From positions 100,177,498 through 100,241,497 of the forward strand of contig CM055958.1 of NCBI GenBank assembly GCA_029490685.1: 64,000 bases of DNA, in the 5' to 3' direction. Below are positions 35,135-47,898 of this stretch, piece after piece. The notes beneath the pieces are model-generated. The model ran no database searches. It saw nothing but the letters and a program-made list of their open reading frames with translations, and had not been told where the DNA came from. The position numbers were made by a program, and so were the translations under genes. The DNA comes from Schizonepeta tenuifolia (Eukaryota > Streptophyta > Magnoliopsida > Lamiales > Lamiaceae). Position 1 is the stretch's first letter; the number at the start of each line of letters is the position of its first letter.

Positions 35135-37881
35135 TGTGCCGTAGCTTGCACTTGTTGTTTTGATCCTTTTTTATTGTTGTCATTACTTTATTTTTTTGGA
35201 AGAATTTTGGAAATGTAATTTTAGTGATATAGTTTGTTGGTATGTAAATATGTATGGTAACATTCTGTTGAAAATGGAATCTTGATTAGAATTGTATGGG
35301 CAAGATTTTGTGGTTGATTTTGGTGGTTTGGATTTGGGTTCTTCAATTTATGAATTTAGATTTAGATTTTATGTAAATATTGTACTACTAATTTACTATA
35401 TTGAATGTTGGATGGGGATTATCTTTAAAGAGAAGTGATGAAAACAGTGTCGACATTGTTAGAAACTTAAGAAGTTGATGAATTAATTGACTAATTAACT
35501 GAAGAGATGTATCTCTTCTCTGTATATATAATTGACTAATTAACTTATCCTATAAAGTATTGACGTACAATATTTTGAAATCGTGATATTCATAACAATT
35601 TTCAATTTTGGTGTTTCATTAGCGGTTGGATTTGAGAGTGAACACACAACAAGCACAAGACTCGATTAATTATTTACTTTAATGTGTGTCAATGATTCAT
35701 TAATTTAATGTTATTAAACAACACTTAATTTCTAAAGATAAATCAATCACATATGTACATTGCTGCAGCATTACGTGATAAATATAATTTTGTAGTAAAT
35801 TCTCGAGAGATATAAACTAGTACTATTGAATTTATACAGTAACGAAAGTCCAAAACAATCTATATAGTAATGTAAATACATGAAATTTTCGAAGCATGAT
35901 CTTTTTTGAGGTAACTTATCGCCGTATTTATTTTTTCTTGAACTTGTACTGGAAAGGTTGTTAGAAAATGATATTGTGCAAGTCACACAAAAACAAAAAA
36001 AAAAAAAACAAATGATATTGTGTGGTATTAATCAAACAAATATCGCAAATATACTCGAGATACATAATAGCAAATAATAATGCAATTGCCAATGAAATGA
36101 ACTAATACACATATATTGAGAAACATAGTCACATTTCAATTAAATTTGTCTCTATCTGTTCCTCTAGGGAAAAAAAAATGAAGAAATGAATAGAACTATG
36201 GTACCTTGCATTGCAAAAATTCCGTTTCTGCTGAAATTATACATTCACAAATCTGATGCCACTTGCAGTAGATAATCTCATGCATACCCACAAATTTATG
36301 TTTACAAACTTCACTAACTCGATTTTTGATAATGAAAATTATTGTAACTTTGTTAGGATTTAAATATGTATGCATCTGGTAAAAATTATGTCGCAGATAC
36401 CCTTAATGTTCTACCGTATTCAAATTTGAAATTTTAACCATGTTCAGAAATCCTTTGGCCTTTTTTAGTATCAATTTTTGGGACTTGGGAGTTGCTTTAT
36501 TTTGAATTTTTTCATTAATTATGATATGTATCATATTTTCTTCCTTTTATGGCAAAATATCTAAAGCTATTACTTGGGTTGGCCCGATCGGGCCTGTTAG
36601 TGGGCTGAATACGAAATGGACGATCTTTTTTATATTTTGACTGTATAGTTCAGTTTGAACCTTTTTAGACTATTTTAAGTTCAAAAAATATTTCCTAAAA
36701 AAAGTTGATAAAATATTTTACCTAATATAGTGATACTATTAATACAATTTTATCAGTTACATTTGTTCTTAAAAAAGTGTGATTTATCTGTCTTGTATGA
36801 TTTGCAAACTATTGTATAGAGGCGAGAGTTTACTCATTATGCACTAAAAATAACAATATAATAAAGGAGGAATTAATTCGAATTGAATCTAACAATCTAA
36901 CATAATAATTAGGACCAGATTAATGGTCGAGTTCGTCAGGTCAGCTACATAATTATTGGCGGTTTAGGCCACATAAAATGACAACCCTCGTGAATCCATG
37001 ATGTTAGTTTTAGTACAAAACGTTATCAATTCAAATCAGGCTAATTCAAGGCAATCAAACTTAAGGACATGTCAAGTCCACCTAACGCTCAATCGAACCT
37101 TTCTTTACAATTAAAGTTTTTCCAATTTTAACTCGGCTTCTCCCACGGGGTCAATTATTGTCACCTTACAATATTGGACAAGTCATTTTACATTTAATCT
37201 GAAATAATTTTAGTCTAAAATGTAGAATATTTAGTGTACTACATTTTTCTATGTGCAATAATTTTTTGGCATAATATTTCATGATCAATAAATAAAATAT
37301 TGATTTATTGATTTTATTTATTGATCTTGAAATATTATGTAAAATATTTCAATAGTCTAAGTAAAATATTTACTAGAAGACACTATGATATTTCAAATTT
37401 AAGTAGAGCCACCTTAAAAGATTTCATTCTCTCATTATTATAATAGTTATTTGTAATGATAAAGGGTTCCTTATGCATCCTTATACACATTAAATATGCA
37501 AAAATCTAAATGAATTAGAGTCTCATCAGTCATGTGTATAACCGTCTCATTTTTTATTTTTTTAAGTAAGACCGTCTTCATATAAATATTTATGTTAGGG
37601 TTAAATTGAGACTAAACCCAACTCCAAAGAAGTAGGATTTGATGGGTATAATTTAGTTTATATCTATTAATTTATTAATTTTCAGATATCATGGAATTGG
37701 TGAGATTTGGTTGAATTTAATAATTTTGAAAGAAAATAAAAATGAATTTACGAGTTAATTGAATTCGACATTCCAAAACGAAGCCCTTTCTCTTCCGCGC
37801 CACCTTTTTCTTTCGACTTTACCGCCGTTGAAGGAACCATTTTTCCTTTTCCCCGGTGAAGAAATTTTTGAGAAACTGAAT
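35135..37881. other. Divergent intergenic region between DUF547 gene and GET3C-like gene
   Basis: It is AT-rich with no gene supported. The genes on either side are transcribed away from each other, so both promoters lie here. It contains a strong hairpin at 37270-37339 (listed separately) and low-complexity A/T runs. ORF-sized pieces at 35771-35986 and elsewhere lack protein character. Confidence 0.6.
37270..37339. repeat. Near-perfect 29-bp inverted repeat with 12-bp loop
   Basis: The arms CATAATATTTCATGATCAAT... (37270-37298) and its reverse complement (37311-37339) differ at one position. It would form a stable foldback about 540 bp upstream of the GET3C-like start codon. It could be a MITE remnant or a cruciform. 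The very high AT content argues against a typical microRNA. Confidence 0.75.
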
Positions 37882-40800
37882 ATGGCTATGGCTTCTCTCT
37901 TCAATCACATCTCGAAATCCCTAAGTCACAAATATTCATCTGCTAAACTTAGCAGAAGTATACAGCTCTTCGTCTCAGCTAATATCAATTCAAATCCACT
38001 CGCCCAATCATTTCAAGGTGCGACTTGCTCTCATTCGCATTCACAAATGTTGTATTTTGGATCTATTTTTCCGTTGGTTTTGGAGTGTTTTAGTTGAATA
38101 ATTGGTATCTTGCTTTTTTATTGCGTTTCTGTTTTTGTACTCAGCAGCAAGATGTGTTTTTGAGAGGATAATTGTTTTTCCACTTATTTGATATGGTTAT
38201 ATTGTTTTTTCATTCATTTTCCTGTTCTTCAATCATTTGTTTTTAAGATTTTGGGCCAAAAAAGCGTTGGAATAAGAATAGTTACTGTAATTTATTTGAT
38301 TCTCTTAGGCAGAAGATATGTGAAGTCTGAAACTTAGTTAAATATTAACTGCTACGAGCAAAAGGGTTACTGAAAAATGAAACAAATCTGTATTTTTTTT
38401 ATTTCGTTCTTGTTTAATTTGGTGGAAGAATTATGGGAGAAAAGCTTGCTGTGATCTTATTAGCGAGAAAATGCATTGAAAAGTGCAAATGTATTTCCAC
38501 TTCCTAGTATTTAGGTGAAAGAATTCAGAAAGAAAAAAAAATGTAAAGGAAAATAGATATTGTCGATGGCTGAGTTTTTATAACATGCATTCCAATTTCC
38601 AAGCCTACAAAGTGTCCTGAAAGTACTGTTTTAATTGAGGCAACCTTTTTAAAATTCTGGTAAATATTGTTATTGCAGCAAGATCCCTGTTCACTGCCGT
38701 GAAAAAAGTTGCTGGATTTGATGAAATGGTTTCTGGCTCAGAGAGGAAATTTTATATGCTAGGTGGGAAAGGAGGTGTTGGGAAAACAAGTTGTGCAGCA
38801 TCTCTTGCTGTATCATTAGCGAATAGTGGTCACCCCACTATGGTGGTTTCTACTGATCCAGCCCATTCATTGAGCGATTCTTTTGATCAAGTAATGTCTT
38901 GTACTTATGCGTGTGCTTGAGATTTTGATTTGTAATACTATGAGTTAATGCCATTTGTTCATCGGTACGGGTATTCGTAGGATTTGGCTGGAGGGATGCT
39001 TGTTCGTGTACAAGGTGTGGATTCTCCACTATATGCACTTGAGGTACCCATTTCTTTATATGATGAAATCTCTGTTTCCATTTAAATTTTTAGTTGTTGA
39101 GTACGCATTGTATTTGTTTTGTTAAAGTTAAACCCTGAAAAGACGAAGGAAGAATTGCAGTCCACAACGCAACATAATCAAGGGGGCGTTAAAAACATGA
39201 TGCAAAGTATGGGCCTCGGGGGGCTTGCTGACAAGGTGAGAACAAGTATTACTTGTCAGTTCCTTTCTTATGTTGCCTTTAGTTCCACAGATTTATATGG
39301 GTTCCTTCTGTTAATTGCTGGTACATGTAACTTCTCATGGTTTATTGATTTCTTTGAATTATAGTAGCTTTTTTTGCTGCATATGGATGATCTGTAGATT
39401 TATAAGAAAAGAAGACATTCCGATATGAAACTGATAAAAATATTGTAGTTCTTTCACTTGTGCAAGGGTAAAGTAGCTGCTGATTTAGGATGCTTATGGA
39501 TGTCTTAGATAATCTTTCTTAAATTTTCATAGAGTTATGAAAAAGGATTTGTTCTCAACCGTTCCTTCGGGTTTGGTGGAGCTATGTAGTGGCCAGTGGG
39601 ATATGTATAGCTCTTTGGCTGATTTGAGAATGTAGGTATACAAAAGCTAGTCAACTCTCAAATATGAAAATATCTATAGCTAATCTTTTGGCTTTGATGA
39701 ATTAGAAAGATGATGTACCATTTATTGTTGTGTCATACTTGCTTCTTTCATGAGCAGATGGGAGATCTCAATCTTGAAGAGCTATTGGACACTACTCCTC
39801 CTGGTCTAGATGAAGTTATTGCAATTTCCAAGGTGCGTATAATAAATTACTTCGACTAACCAGTTTATGAATTGGTGCTAATGTTTATTATATTATCTTA
39901 CAGGTCATGCAATTTTTGGAGTCACAAGAGTATAGTATGTTCAGGCGCATTGTGTTTGATACGGCTCCCACGGTAAGGGATTATTCATTGTCTTGGCTGA
40001 CAGTTATAAAAGCACTGCTAATATGGTTTTTTTTGTAGGGTCACACACTTCGACTATTGTCGTTGCCAGATTTCCTTGACGGATCTATAGGCAAGATGAT
40101 GAAGGTATGTACACTTTTGCTTTTCGCTTCTGTGCACTTGCAAGTCTGGAGTTTAGTAAAACATAATCTATTCTTGGTACGTTGAGGCAATAGCACCTTA
40201 GATTGCATTTTGGTACCTGACATAATCAGAATATTGATAGACAATTGTTGTCATGTAGTTCCACTAGATCCTGCCTATGTCCTCCCAAATATAGGAAGCC
40301 TCATGTCAGTTGCAAAAGTCCTTGTTTTGCCCTCTCCTTACTATGGAAACCCTTACTCTTCGTATGAAGTGAAATAAGAAACAAGCTTCATTCCAACATG
40401 TGGTGTGACTTGTAATATATGTTGAAAAAGTCTGACCTTAACATCTAGATAGCTCTAGATATCTCATTGAGATTTTCCGTGCCATCTTTGTACTAGTAGT
40501 TCTAATATGCTCGACTTCTTTGTCCCCCTGCAATTTTGACATGGATATATAAATCATATTATTCTCATATCTTAAGCATAAAAAATCCAAAATTTCTTGT
40601 CTAGTTGTAATTGTATGTGGTGTATACTACTGCTTCACTTTATATTGACATGGTTTTATTTATCTTCACCATTCATAGTAGAGATAATTAGTTGTACTTC
40701 TAACACCCTTCACATACGCTGAATTCAGATCAAGAAGAAGATAGCTTCAGCAACAGCAGCCTTTAAATCTGCCCTTGGAAAAGGAGAACCACAGCAAGAT

Positions 40801-42209
40801 GATGTAAGCATACCCTTTTATCTTTTCATGTTTTATCGTTCTTGTTTTATAGTAGTCATCTTGTATTTTACTGTTTACCGATTCATAAAGGGTAAGTGCA
40901 GCCTTTTTTGTTCCCAAATTTTTCTCTTATGTTTATGATGCTGTTCTCTTTATTTTCTAAATTTATGCAGACTGACAAGCTAGAGCAGCTAAGGTTAAGC
41001 ATGGGAAAAGTGCGAGATCTTTTCCGTGACCCAGAGACCACAGAGTTTATCATCGTGACAATCCCCACTGTATGAACCCACATATTTCAGTTTAACCTTT
41101 CTTAGAAGATATATGAAAACAATGATATAACTACCATGGTATATTCATGATTAAGTCTACCAATAAACTAGAAGTAAGAAAAAGTAATATCAGCTTGAAC
41201 GATGGCAGTATCTCGTATCCAACTGGTTTTACATAAAGGTATTTCATCGACATATGAACAAATGATGTTTCTTATTACCAAAAGAAGCTGCCTAGAAAGG
41301 GCAATCATATTGATGTTGTAACTTGTATCATAAAACAATGGTATATCTGGTAGAAAAGGCCTTTTATCTGCTTCTTGTGTATGTACTTAACCAACACGTC
41401 ACTTGCATGTTTGTATGCTGAGTTTGGTGCATTAAATTTCTAGAAAATTGTGGTTGTGCTATTGTGAATATCTATACATCAAAGTATTCTAAAGTTTAGA
41501 AATTTAAGGATGGTAAACAGGAAATAGGCCGTCCATGCTATCCTTCTGTAACAAATTTTTAACCAATCATTTTTGCTATTGATTCAGAAAGTGAGGGTCT
41601 TGTGCGTTAAATGAGTATTCAACAGGTTGATGTTCTGTTAAACTGCTGCATTGACTGCTTCTTGGTGTAATACTGTGCAGGTGATGGCAATCAATGAATC
41701 TTCAAGACTATGTGCATCCCTGAGGAAGGATAAAGTTCCAGTGAACAGACTAGTCGTAAATCAATTGCTACCTCCATCGACATCTGACTGCAAGTTTTGC
41801 TCAATGAGAAGGAAGGTAAGATATAAAACTGAAATCATTTCCCAGTATTATTTCGATTTTAATTTGGGCCTAGTTGAGCTGTGAAAGTTTATGCTATGCA
41901 GAATGTTCTTCTCAACAAACTTCTAGGAAATAAAACATCTTAGCAATTTGCATACCACATCTGAATTTCCAATTAAAATTTTCATATTCGTAAGATAGTA
42001 CTAGTCTTAAAATAACTATAAATGACTGATGATGTGGATGAGTCTGAAGCTTGTTATTTTATTTTCTGTAGGACCAAACATGTGCCCTCGAAATGATTCA
42101 TAAAGACCCAGAGCTGGCAAAACTGAAGCTAGTCGAGTCGCCCCTAGTTGATGTAGAAATAAGGGGTGTCCCTGCTCTCAAATTTATGGGGGATATGGTT
42201 TGGAGATGA
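37882..42209 (+). CDS. GET3C: GET3C-like ATPase (organellar GET3/ArsA family)
   Basis: Eleven exons: 37882-38017, 38679-38890, 38981-39043, 39128-39235, 39758-39832, 39904-39972, 40039-40104, 40729-40803, 40971-41069, 41681-41815, 42072-42209, giving 391 aa in phase. Visible are the P-loop Gly-Lys-Gly-Gly-Val-Gly-Lys-Thr, switch I Asp-Pro-Ala-His-Ser-Leu-Ser-Asp, the Phe-Asp-Thr-Ala-Pro-Thr-Gly-His motif and the dimer-interface Cys-Lys-Phe-Cys. GET3 proteins bind tail-anchored proteins. The organellar paralogues (GET3B plastid, GET3C mitochondrion in Arabidopsis) have N-terminal presequences and less clear roles. The Arg/Ser-rich presequence and internal stretches such as Val-Lys-Asn-Met-Met and Gly-Asp-Leu-Asn-Leu-Glu-Glu are closer to GET3C than GET3B. 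The start at 37882 is chosen over an in-frame Met at 37759 because the resulting N-terminus resembles GET3C. Confidence 0.9.
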
Positions 42210-42669
42210 AGCACCATTTTGATAGGTAGCTGTGCTTCATCTCACTTCTAGAAGTGCATTAAAATTAATATTTATCTTCCCAGTTTCACATACGATGGAG
42301 CATCTTGTAACCTCAAGAATAACTTAGTTGGAACTAGAGAAATTAAATCTTTCTTACATTTGCCTTTTGCAAATGCAATTACAGCAATTGGCTTCATTGT
42401 CTATATTTTATCTCGTATTTCATTGGTAGCGGGGAGATATTTCCCAGAGGCAAGAATTTTGCTTAATATGATACAACAACACCTAACAGGTTCTCCACTT
42501 CCATTGCCATCCCAGATACAAAAATATAGTATAAATAAGATATCTAACTCTCACTGCTAACTGTACCATGACAATGTTTGTCTGAAAATTCCCTAACTAT
42601 CAATCTGTACCTTCCTTTTCCCTCCATCTCTCTGCTACAAGAAAATCAGACCAGCTTAATCTTCTTTGA
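42210..42669. other. Convergent 3' region between GET3C-like and ABCG genes
   Basis: Only 460 bp separates the two stop codons of these convergent genes, so the 3' UTRs likely approach or overlap. No further gene is seen. Confidence 0.6.
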
Positions 42670-45600
42670 CTACTTCTTCTGGAAGGTGACTAGACAGAAA
42701 AAGGCCACCCCTCGACTAACTATGCCAGTCACGATGAGGCATGCTAAACAAGGATAGTAGTCGTCAAGGTCATAACCTCTCTGTTTAATTGCACCACATC
42801 TTTGAATAAGCCATACCCCGGAATACCTGCAACAGAAACAACAATTGATAAATACTCTTTGCAATTTTGTTGAGAGTATGGCATGCAGTAGTTCATAGTG
42901 TTGCAAGTTTCAAACCTTTCTGCATTTGCAAGAAGGAATGCTTCGAGAGCCCATTTTGTGTAGCAATAGTTTCCTATTTTTGAGGCGAATGAATCTCCCT
43001 CTTGGTTGGCAATGAGAGTTAGAACAACAGGTAGCAACACTGACCACTGAACAGGTGCAAAAACACGGTAGGTAATCAAGACTCGTACTCAAGAAGATGA
43101 AAACATCTGAGAGAAGACAGAACTGCGTACCAGTTGGGCTGGAGCAGGTTCGTAGTAGATTGCGAGAACGTAAGCTATGCCAGTAACACAGTACACGAGG
43201 CACAACAAAACAAGGTAATTGTCAAAAATTGTAGACCTGGGATTGTTGAAGAAATAGAACATCGATAGGTAGACTGCAGGCTTTATGATGGTGTTGAAAT
43301 GATCTACTGAGTCCTTTGCTAGGAAATAAGCCAAGCTACTCATGCCAGCAGCACTCTCTCTCCAGTAATGCAACTTGTCGAGAGAGAATGATCTCAAAGC
43401 AGCAATCTTGGTCAATAGAGCTACACAAAAACATTGGTAAGCATCACTTCAGTTTAGCAAATTCCATTATATGTATCTGTTTTGATGGAATTCACGACAA
43501 CTTACAGACTCCGATCACTGTGTACAGGTATCCGGTAGAACCAAAGGTTTCGTCACTCACTTTTGCAAGTGTCCCTAAGCAGATTCCTGCTAACAGTAGG
43601 ATCAAATAGTCCACAGCTTGTGTTCTAGCTTCTCTCAATCTCTGCTTTCCCACTCTGAGAGGAAAATATTGTGCATCAGCAATCAAGAGGTATGAAATAA
43701 TATTATGCTTTGAGTAGCATCATTAATCCAACAAAGTGATAGTTGCATGAAACAATAGAGACAATTTTTACCTCCCTAAGAAAAACTTATACTGAAGCAC
43801 GACGTTTGGTGTTCTTCGATCAGACAAGTCTTGTGACCTGCTGAAATTAAGCCATATGTGATCTTTCTTCTGCCCTACTGTGAACTTGACATCCTGCCAT
43901 AGATCTCCGGCAAAAGACTGGTCTGGGGTAGCAGCACTTGCAGGCGTCATTCCTCCATGCGATGAGTCGTCAGTGGAAACAGATGGAACTCCTGCCGAAT
44001 CTAGCATGTCAGGTGGTACAGGATACCCGTTGTGAAGCATCCATCTGAGGGGAAGCTCCTTAAATTTTACTGCTGCGTTTGCGCTAGGTTTTACTATTCC
44101 TTCCAATAAGTCAATGTAGTAATCAGGAGGGTTCACTCTTTCAGGGACCACGATCCCTAGACCAGAAAAGTATTCCTCGACTTTCTTAACTGGTCCGTGA
44201 TACACCGTGAGGCCACCCTTAGCTAGAAGTATCAAATCATCGAACATCTTGTATAATGTGTAACTGCAGAAAGTCATGGTCAGTGATTAACATCAGAAAT
44301 GTCTGTGATACCTTAGGTTTCTGGATGAATAATAAAATACTTTCTAAGCTCATAAACAGTGATAAACTCAGATTACCTTGGTTGGTGAACCACCATGCAT
44401 ATATTTACTCCTTCAAGAGCTTCACGACGTAGAGCTCTGAGGAGTAGCAGAGACGAAGAACTGTCTAGACCAGACGTAGGTTCGTCTAAGATTAACAGCG
44501 AAGGTTCCATAACCATTTCAAGCCCGACATTCACTCGTTTCCTCTGACCTCCAGAGATTCCTCGCTTCTCAACAGTTCCGACCAGGGAGTCCCTAATGTG
44601 CTGCAACCCTAGGGACTCGATTACTCTTTCAACAATTAGAACTTTCTCTGCTTTCTCGAGATCAGCTGCGAGTCTACGGAAGAGTTTAGACTTTAGAACA
44701 TAACGATAGAACAAGAACTATAAACTACAGAGATCTGAATTCTTGATATTTTACTTAATTTGGTAATAAAGTGGTTTGAGGTTATAAAGTGTACCTGCAT
44801 CTAGCACTGAACCAGAGATTCTCTTCCACTGTCAAATTTCCATGAACTATATCATCTTGAGGAACATAGCCAATTATTCTTTTGTATGATTGCATAGGTT
44901 CATTCTTCCCGTTGATGAGGATCGAACCAGTGATGGTGCATCCAGCAGCTTTGCCCAGCAAGGCTGAAAGAAACGTTGTCTTCCCAGCACCTGATGGACC
45001 CATGACAGCAGAAACGTGGCCAGGTACTAGCTTTCCCGTTACACACCTTAAGAGATGCTTGTTTTTACCCTTTAATGTGAGAGTCAAATCCTGGAAAAAT
45101 ACCTCGATAGGCGGCCTGCTCGAGAATTCCAAATCGGATGCCACTGATATCACACCAGAGAATGTCAAATTCTTGGTTTGCTCCTGCAGCGCCTTCTCCT
45201 TTTCAATCTGGCCGTATGCATACTTGAAAATCTGGCTGCGTGTGTGCAGCTGCTTCCCCTTCCCGTGCTTCTTCAGATTCTTGTCTCCGATCTCTACATT
45301 GAACCCCTCATCATTATCAGGATTCTCTTCAAGGTCTCGCAGCATCTTTGTGAGGTTGCTTTCCTTTTTCTTCTTTCCTTTGGAATCAGTAGCCGTGGGA
45401 GGCAACGCAGCATCTGATCCAGGTTTAGGTTGGCGTGAACCTTTATGTGGCTCGTTCATCACGGACTTCTTTCGTGAGAATGTCCGTGACAATTGTGCTG
45501 TGAGCTCTGCACCTTTCCGCGCAACATCTTTAGCTGATTTCCATCTCTCCCGCGCCTGCACTGTTTCTCTAGCGCTCCTAGCTGCAGCTTCCCTCGACTT

Positions 45601-47898
45601 TGCCTGTCTTTTCTCTCGATCACTCAGAACTTGCCCCGAGCAGTTGTATATGATGAGAAGGATGAGAGTGATCCCACCCTACATCAACAGAGCAAAAAAA
45701 CTGCGTTTTAACTAAAATTCTTTATCTTCTACAGGATCATCAGAGCAGTAGAAGCTTACGAAGAAGATGATTCCGTAAGCCGTAATATTCTGATTTTCAG
45801 TTTGCTGTTCACAACCTGCCAGCTGGTAGCATCCTGCCAAAAACTCATCCACGATCAGAATCATCATTTCTAAATGATCGAGAGGCAAACACGAGATTAT
45901 TTTTATCAAGCATGTACACATACTTCACCAATCCATCAATTTTGCAACACGTAGTAGTTGGACATAAATTTTCCATCTTTTCCCATTTTGCATAAAAGAA
46001 ATTGGGCCCAACTTTGACATGTCGCAAAATCAATGGATTGGTGTAGTACACGTTGCTTGATAGATATTCTCGGGTGTACACATGAATAGATTAACATGTA
46101 GCTGGACTCGACTTACGCATTTGAGCAGTAGAACCAGACCTACAGAAATGTCTGCAAGGTATTGAAGAAGGGAAGAAAGTATGAGTACATGAAGAGAGTT
46201 ATCATGTCTGAAGAAGTAGGAGAGAGGAAGATTAGTTAGTACCCCTCAGTGCAGGGGAGTTTTTGGGTGGTAGTAGGACAGTAAAATCCCCCAGAACAAA
46301 ATAACTCGTAGCCGCTCGAAAAGTCAGACCAGATATCTGCTCCGCCACAGCTATGGTTCGCTTGCCCGGGAGGTAGTTGATAGCGGTACCTTCCAAGTTC
46401 CCCCAGTGTCAATACCGATTTACAACAAATGAAATGAGTGACAAACCTATATATAGGGAATGGTTCGGGCAGGAATGATCCTCATTGTAAGAAATAGGAA
46501 TAAATGCACTGTTGTGATGCATTCCGTGCAGCCCTTTAATTTGTACCGTTGATCAATGGTCCAGATTTGTTCCTATTTCTCACATTAAGAATCATTCTTA
46601 CTTGATATTGTCCCTATATATATGTATATGTATTTGCAAAAGAAGTCGGGCTTACGGATCACAGATACCGGTGGCTTCGTTGAGTACAGCACGAGGGCAG
46701 TAAGCTCCCAACGGACAGGCTTGAAGGGGAAAAAATGCAGAATAATCAGAAGAATTTGAGGTTATTACTCTATTTTGTACAACTAAATTGAAGTTACACG
46801 AGACTTTCTGATTTTGAAAATCACTAAAAGAGTGTATTCTTTCTATATTTTTGATTAAGTAATTATTGTGGAGAGAGCAGAAGTAGTAAGAAGGAGAAGC
46901 TCACGTACGAATCATGCAAGTAAGGCCATGAGGGCAGAAGAAACCAGGGCAGCAAGGCTGACAATCAAGAACTCTTTCTGGTATTTCTTTGTCATTCTTA
47001 ATGTCAACTTTGTCTTCCTTCCTCACGTTGCACGACCATCCCGGCTCGCACCCCGACGGCCACGACGTCAAGTTGCAGTTCTTGTTAGGTCTCAGATAGT
47101 AACTGCTCTTCACCCCTCCGCCACCTCCCATCAGACTCGTTCCGTAGAACTTTACTTCCGCCGCCGTGCACAACCTCTGCATTGCATCTGCATGATTCAA
47201 TACTCAGATAAATTAATAACCTCTATAAGACAATAAATTGTCCCTTAAATTGACACTCGATAAATCAATTCAAGATAATAATTCCTCCGGTCTCGACTGC
47301 TATAACATAAATAATATACACCCGTACGTGGTCTCAAGATAAGTGTCTTGTTTCTTTTATTTTTGTCAAAAGAAAAACGAATCATGACACTTAACCCGGG
47401 ACACGGGGAGTATATCATAGGAGGAATTAATTGGTTCGTCACCTTTGTCTGTTTTCACACATTCTGCCAAGAACTGCGTGTTCTTGGAGAAATTAAACGC
47501 CCGATTCCATTCCGCATCCCTGCAACATATCATATGTTTATGAATATTATTGGTAAATTAATCAGTAATGGAAATGGAGGTGAGGTGAGAAATTATATGT
47601 TTACGTACATATCTCTGATGCAGAAATCGAGATGCTTTTTGACGTCGGGGCCGAAGAAAGAGGAGAAATTGTTGAAGCGTTTGAACATGTTCTGGGAGAG
47701 GAGCTGCATGGCGGCGGGATTGTCGGCGGCGGCGGCCGCGGCGGCGGCGGGGTCTTGTGGTTGTCCCGCGGCCGCAGGGTCTTGTGGCTGTGCGGCCGCG
47801 GCGGCGGGGTCTAGTGGTTGTGCATGGCCCGGCCGCCATAAAATAGTGACGAGAATAATTAATAAGGTGAATACTGTTAGCGCCGGCGACGATCTCAT
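42670..47898 (-). CDS. ABCG24/28-type half-size ABC transporter with long N-terminal extension
   Basis: Fourteen exons on the minus strand: 47898-47609, 47519-47443, 47187-46909, 46719-46656, 46389-46243, 46151-46117, 45833-45760, 45678-44795, 44673-44377, 44263-43772, 43654-43506, 43420-43131, 43046-42916, 42826-42670; 1121 aa, near the 1.1-kb-residue Arabidopsis ABCG24/28. A signal peptide is followed by three Gln-Pro-x-Asp-Pro-Ala-Ala repeats, then a Cys-rich extracellular region, one membrane span (around 45700), and a basic linker. The nucleotide-binding domain has Walker A Gly-Pro-Ser-Gly-Ala-Gly-Lys-Thr, signature Ile-Ser-Gly-Gly-Gln and Walker B Leu-Ile-Leu-Asp-Glu-Pro. C-terminal membrane spans follow. 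ABCG28 is implicated in pollen-tube/root-hair growth in Arabidopsis. Upstream in-frame Mets at 47908 and 47943 are possible; 47898 gives the best signal peptide. Confidence 0.9.
47279..47413. mobile_element. Stowaway-like MITE in ABCG intron
   Basis: Left end TAATTCCTCCGGTCTCG and right end CGGGACACGGGGAGTA are imperfect terminal inverted repeats of the TACTCCCTCCGTCCC class, flanked by TA. Length is about 135 bp, inside the intron 47188-47442. It is non-coding and non-autonomous. Confidence 0.65.

Noticed and set aside
37759..37881. In-frame upstream Met start for the GET3C-like gene
   Set aside because: Would add a 41-residue leader unlike the family; the Met at 37882 gives a 391-aa protein and a presequence-like N-terminus. 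Not fully excluded.
44882..45715. 277-codon ORF on + opposite ABCG exon 8
   Set aside because: It is the antisense of a well-supported coding exon with Walker A and conserved blocks; no independent protein features.
47632..47814. Gly-rich + strand ORF over the ABCG first exon
   Set aside because: Shadow of the GC-rich Ala/Pro repeat on the other strand.
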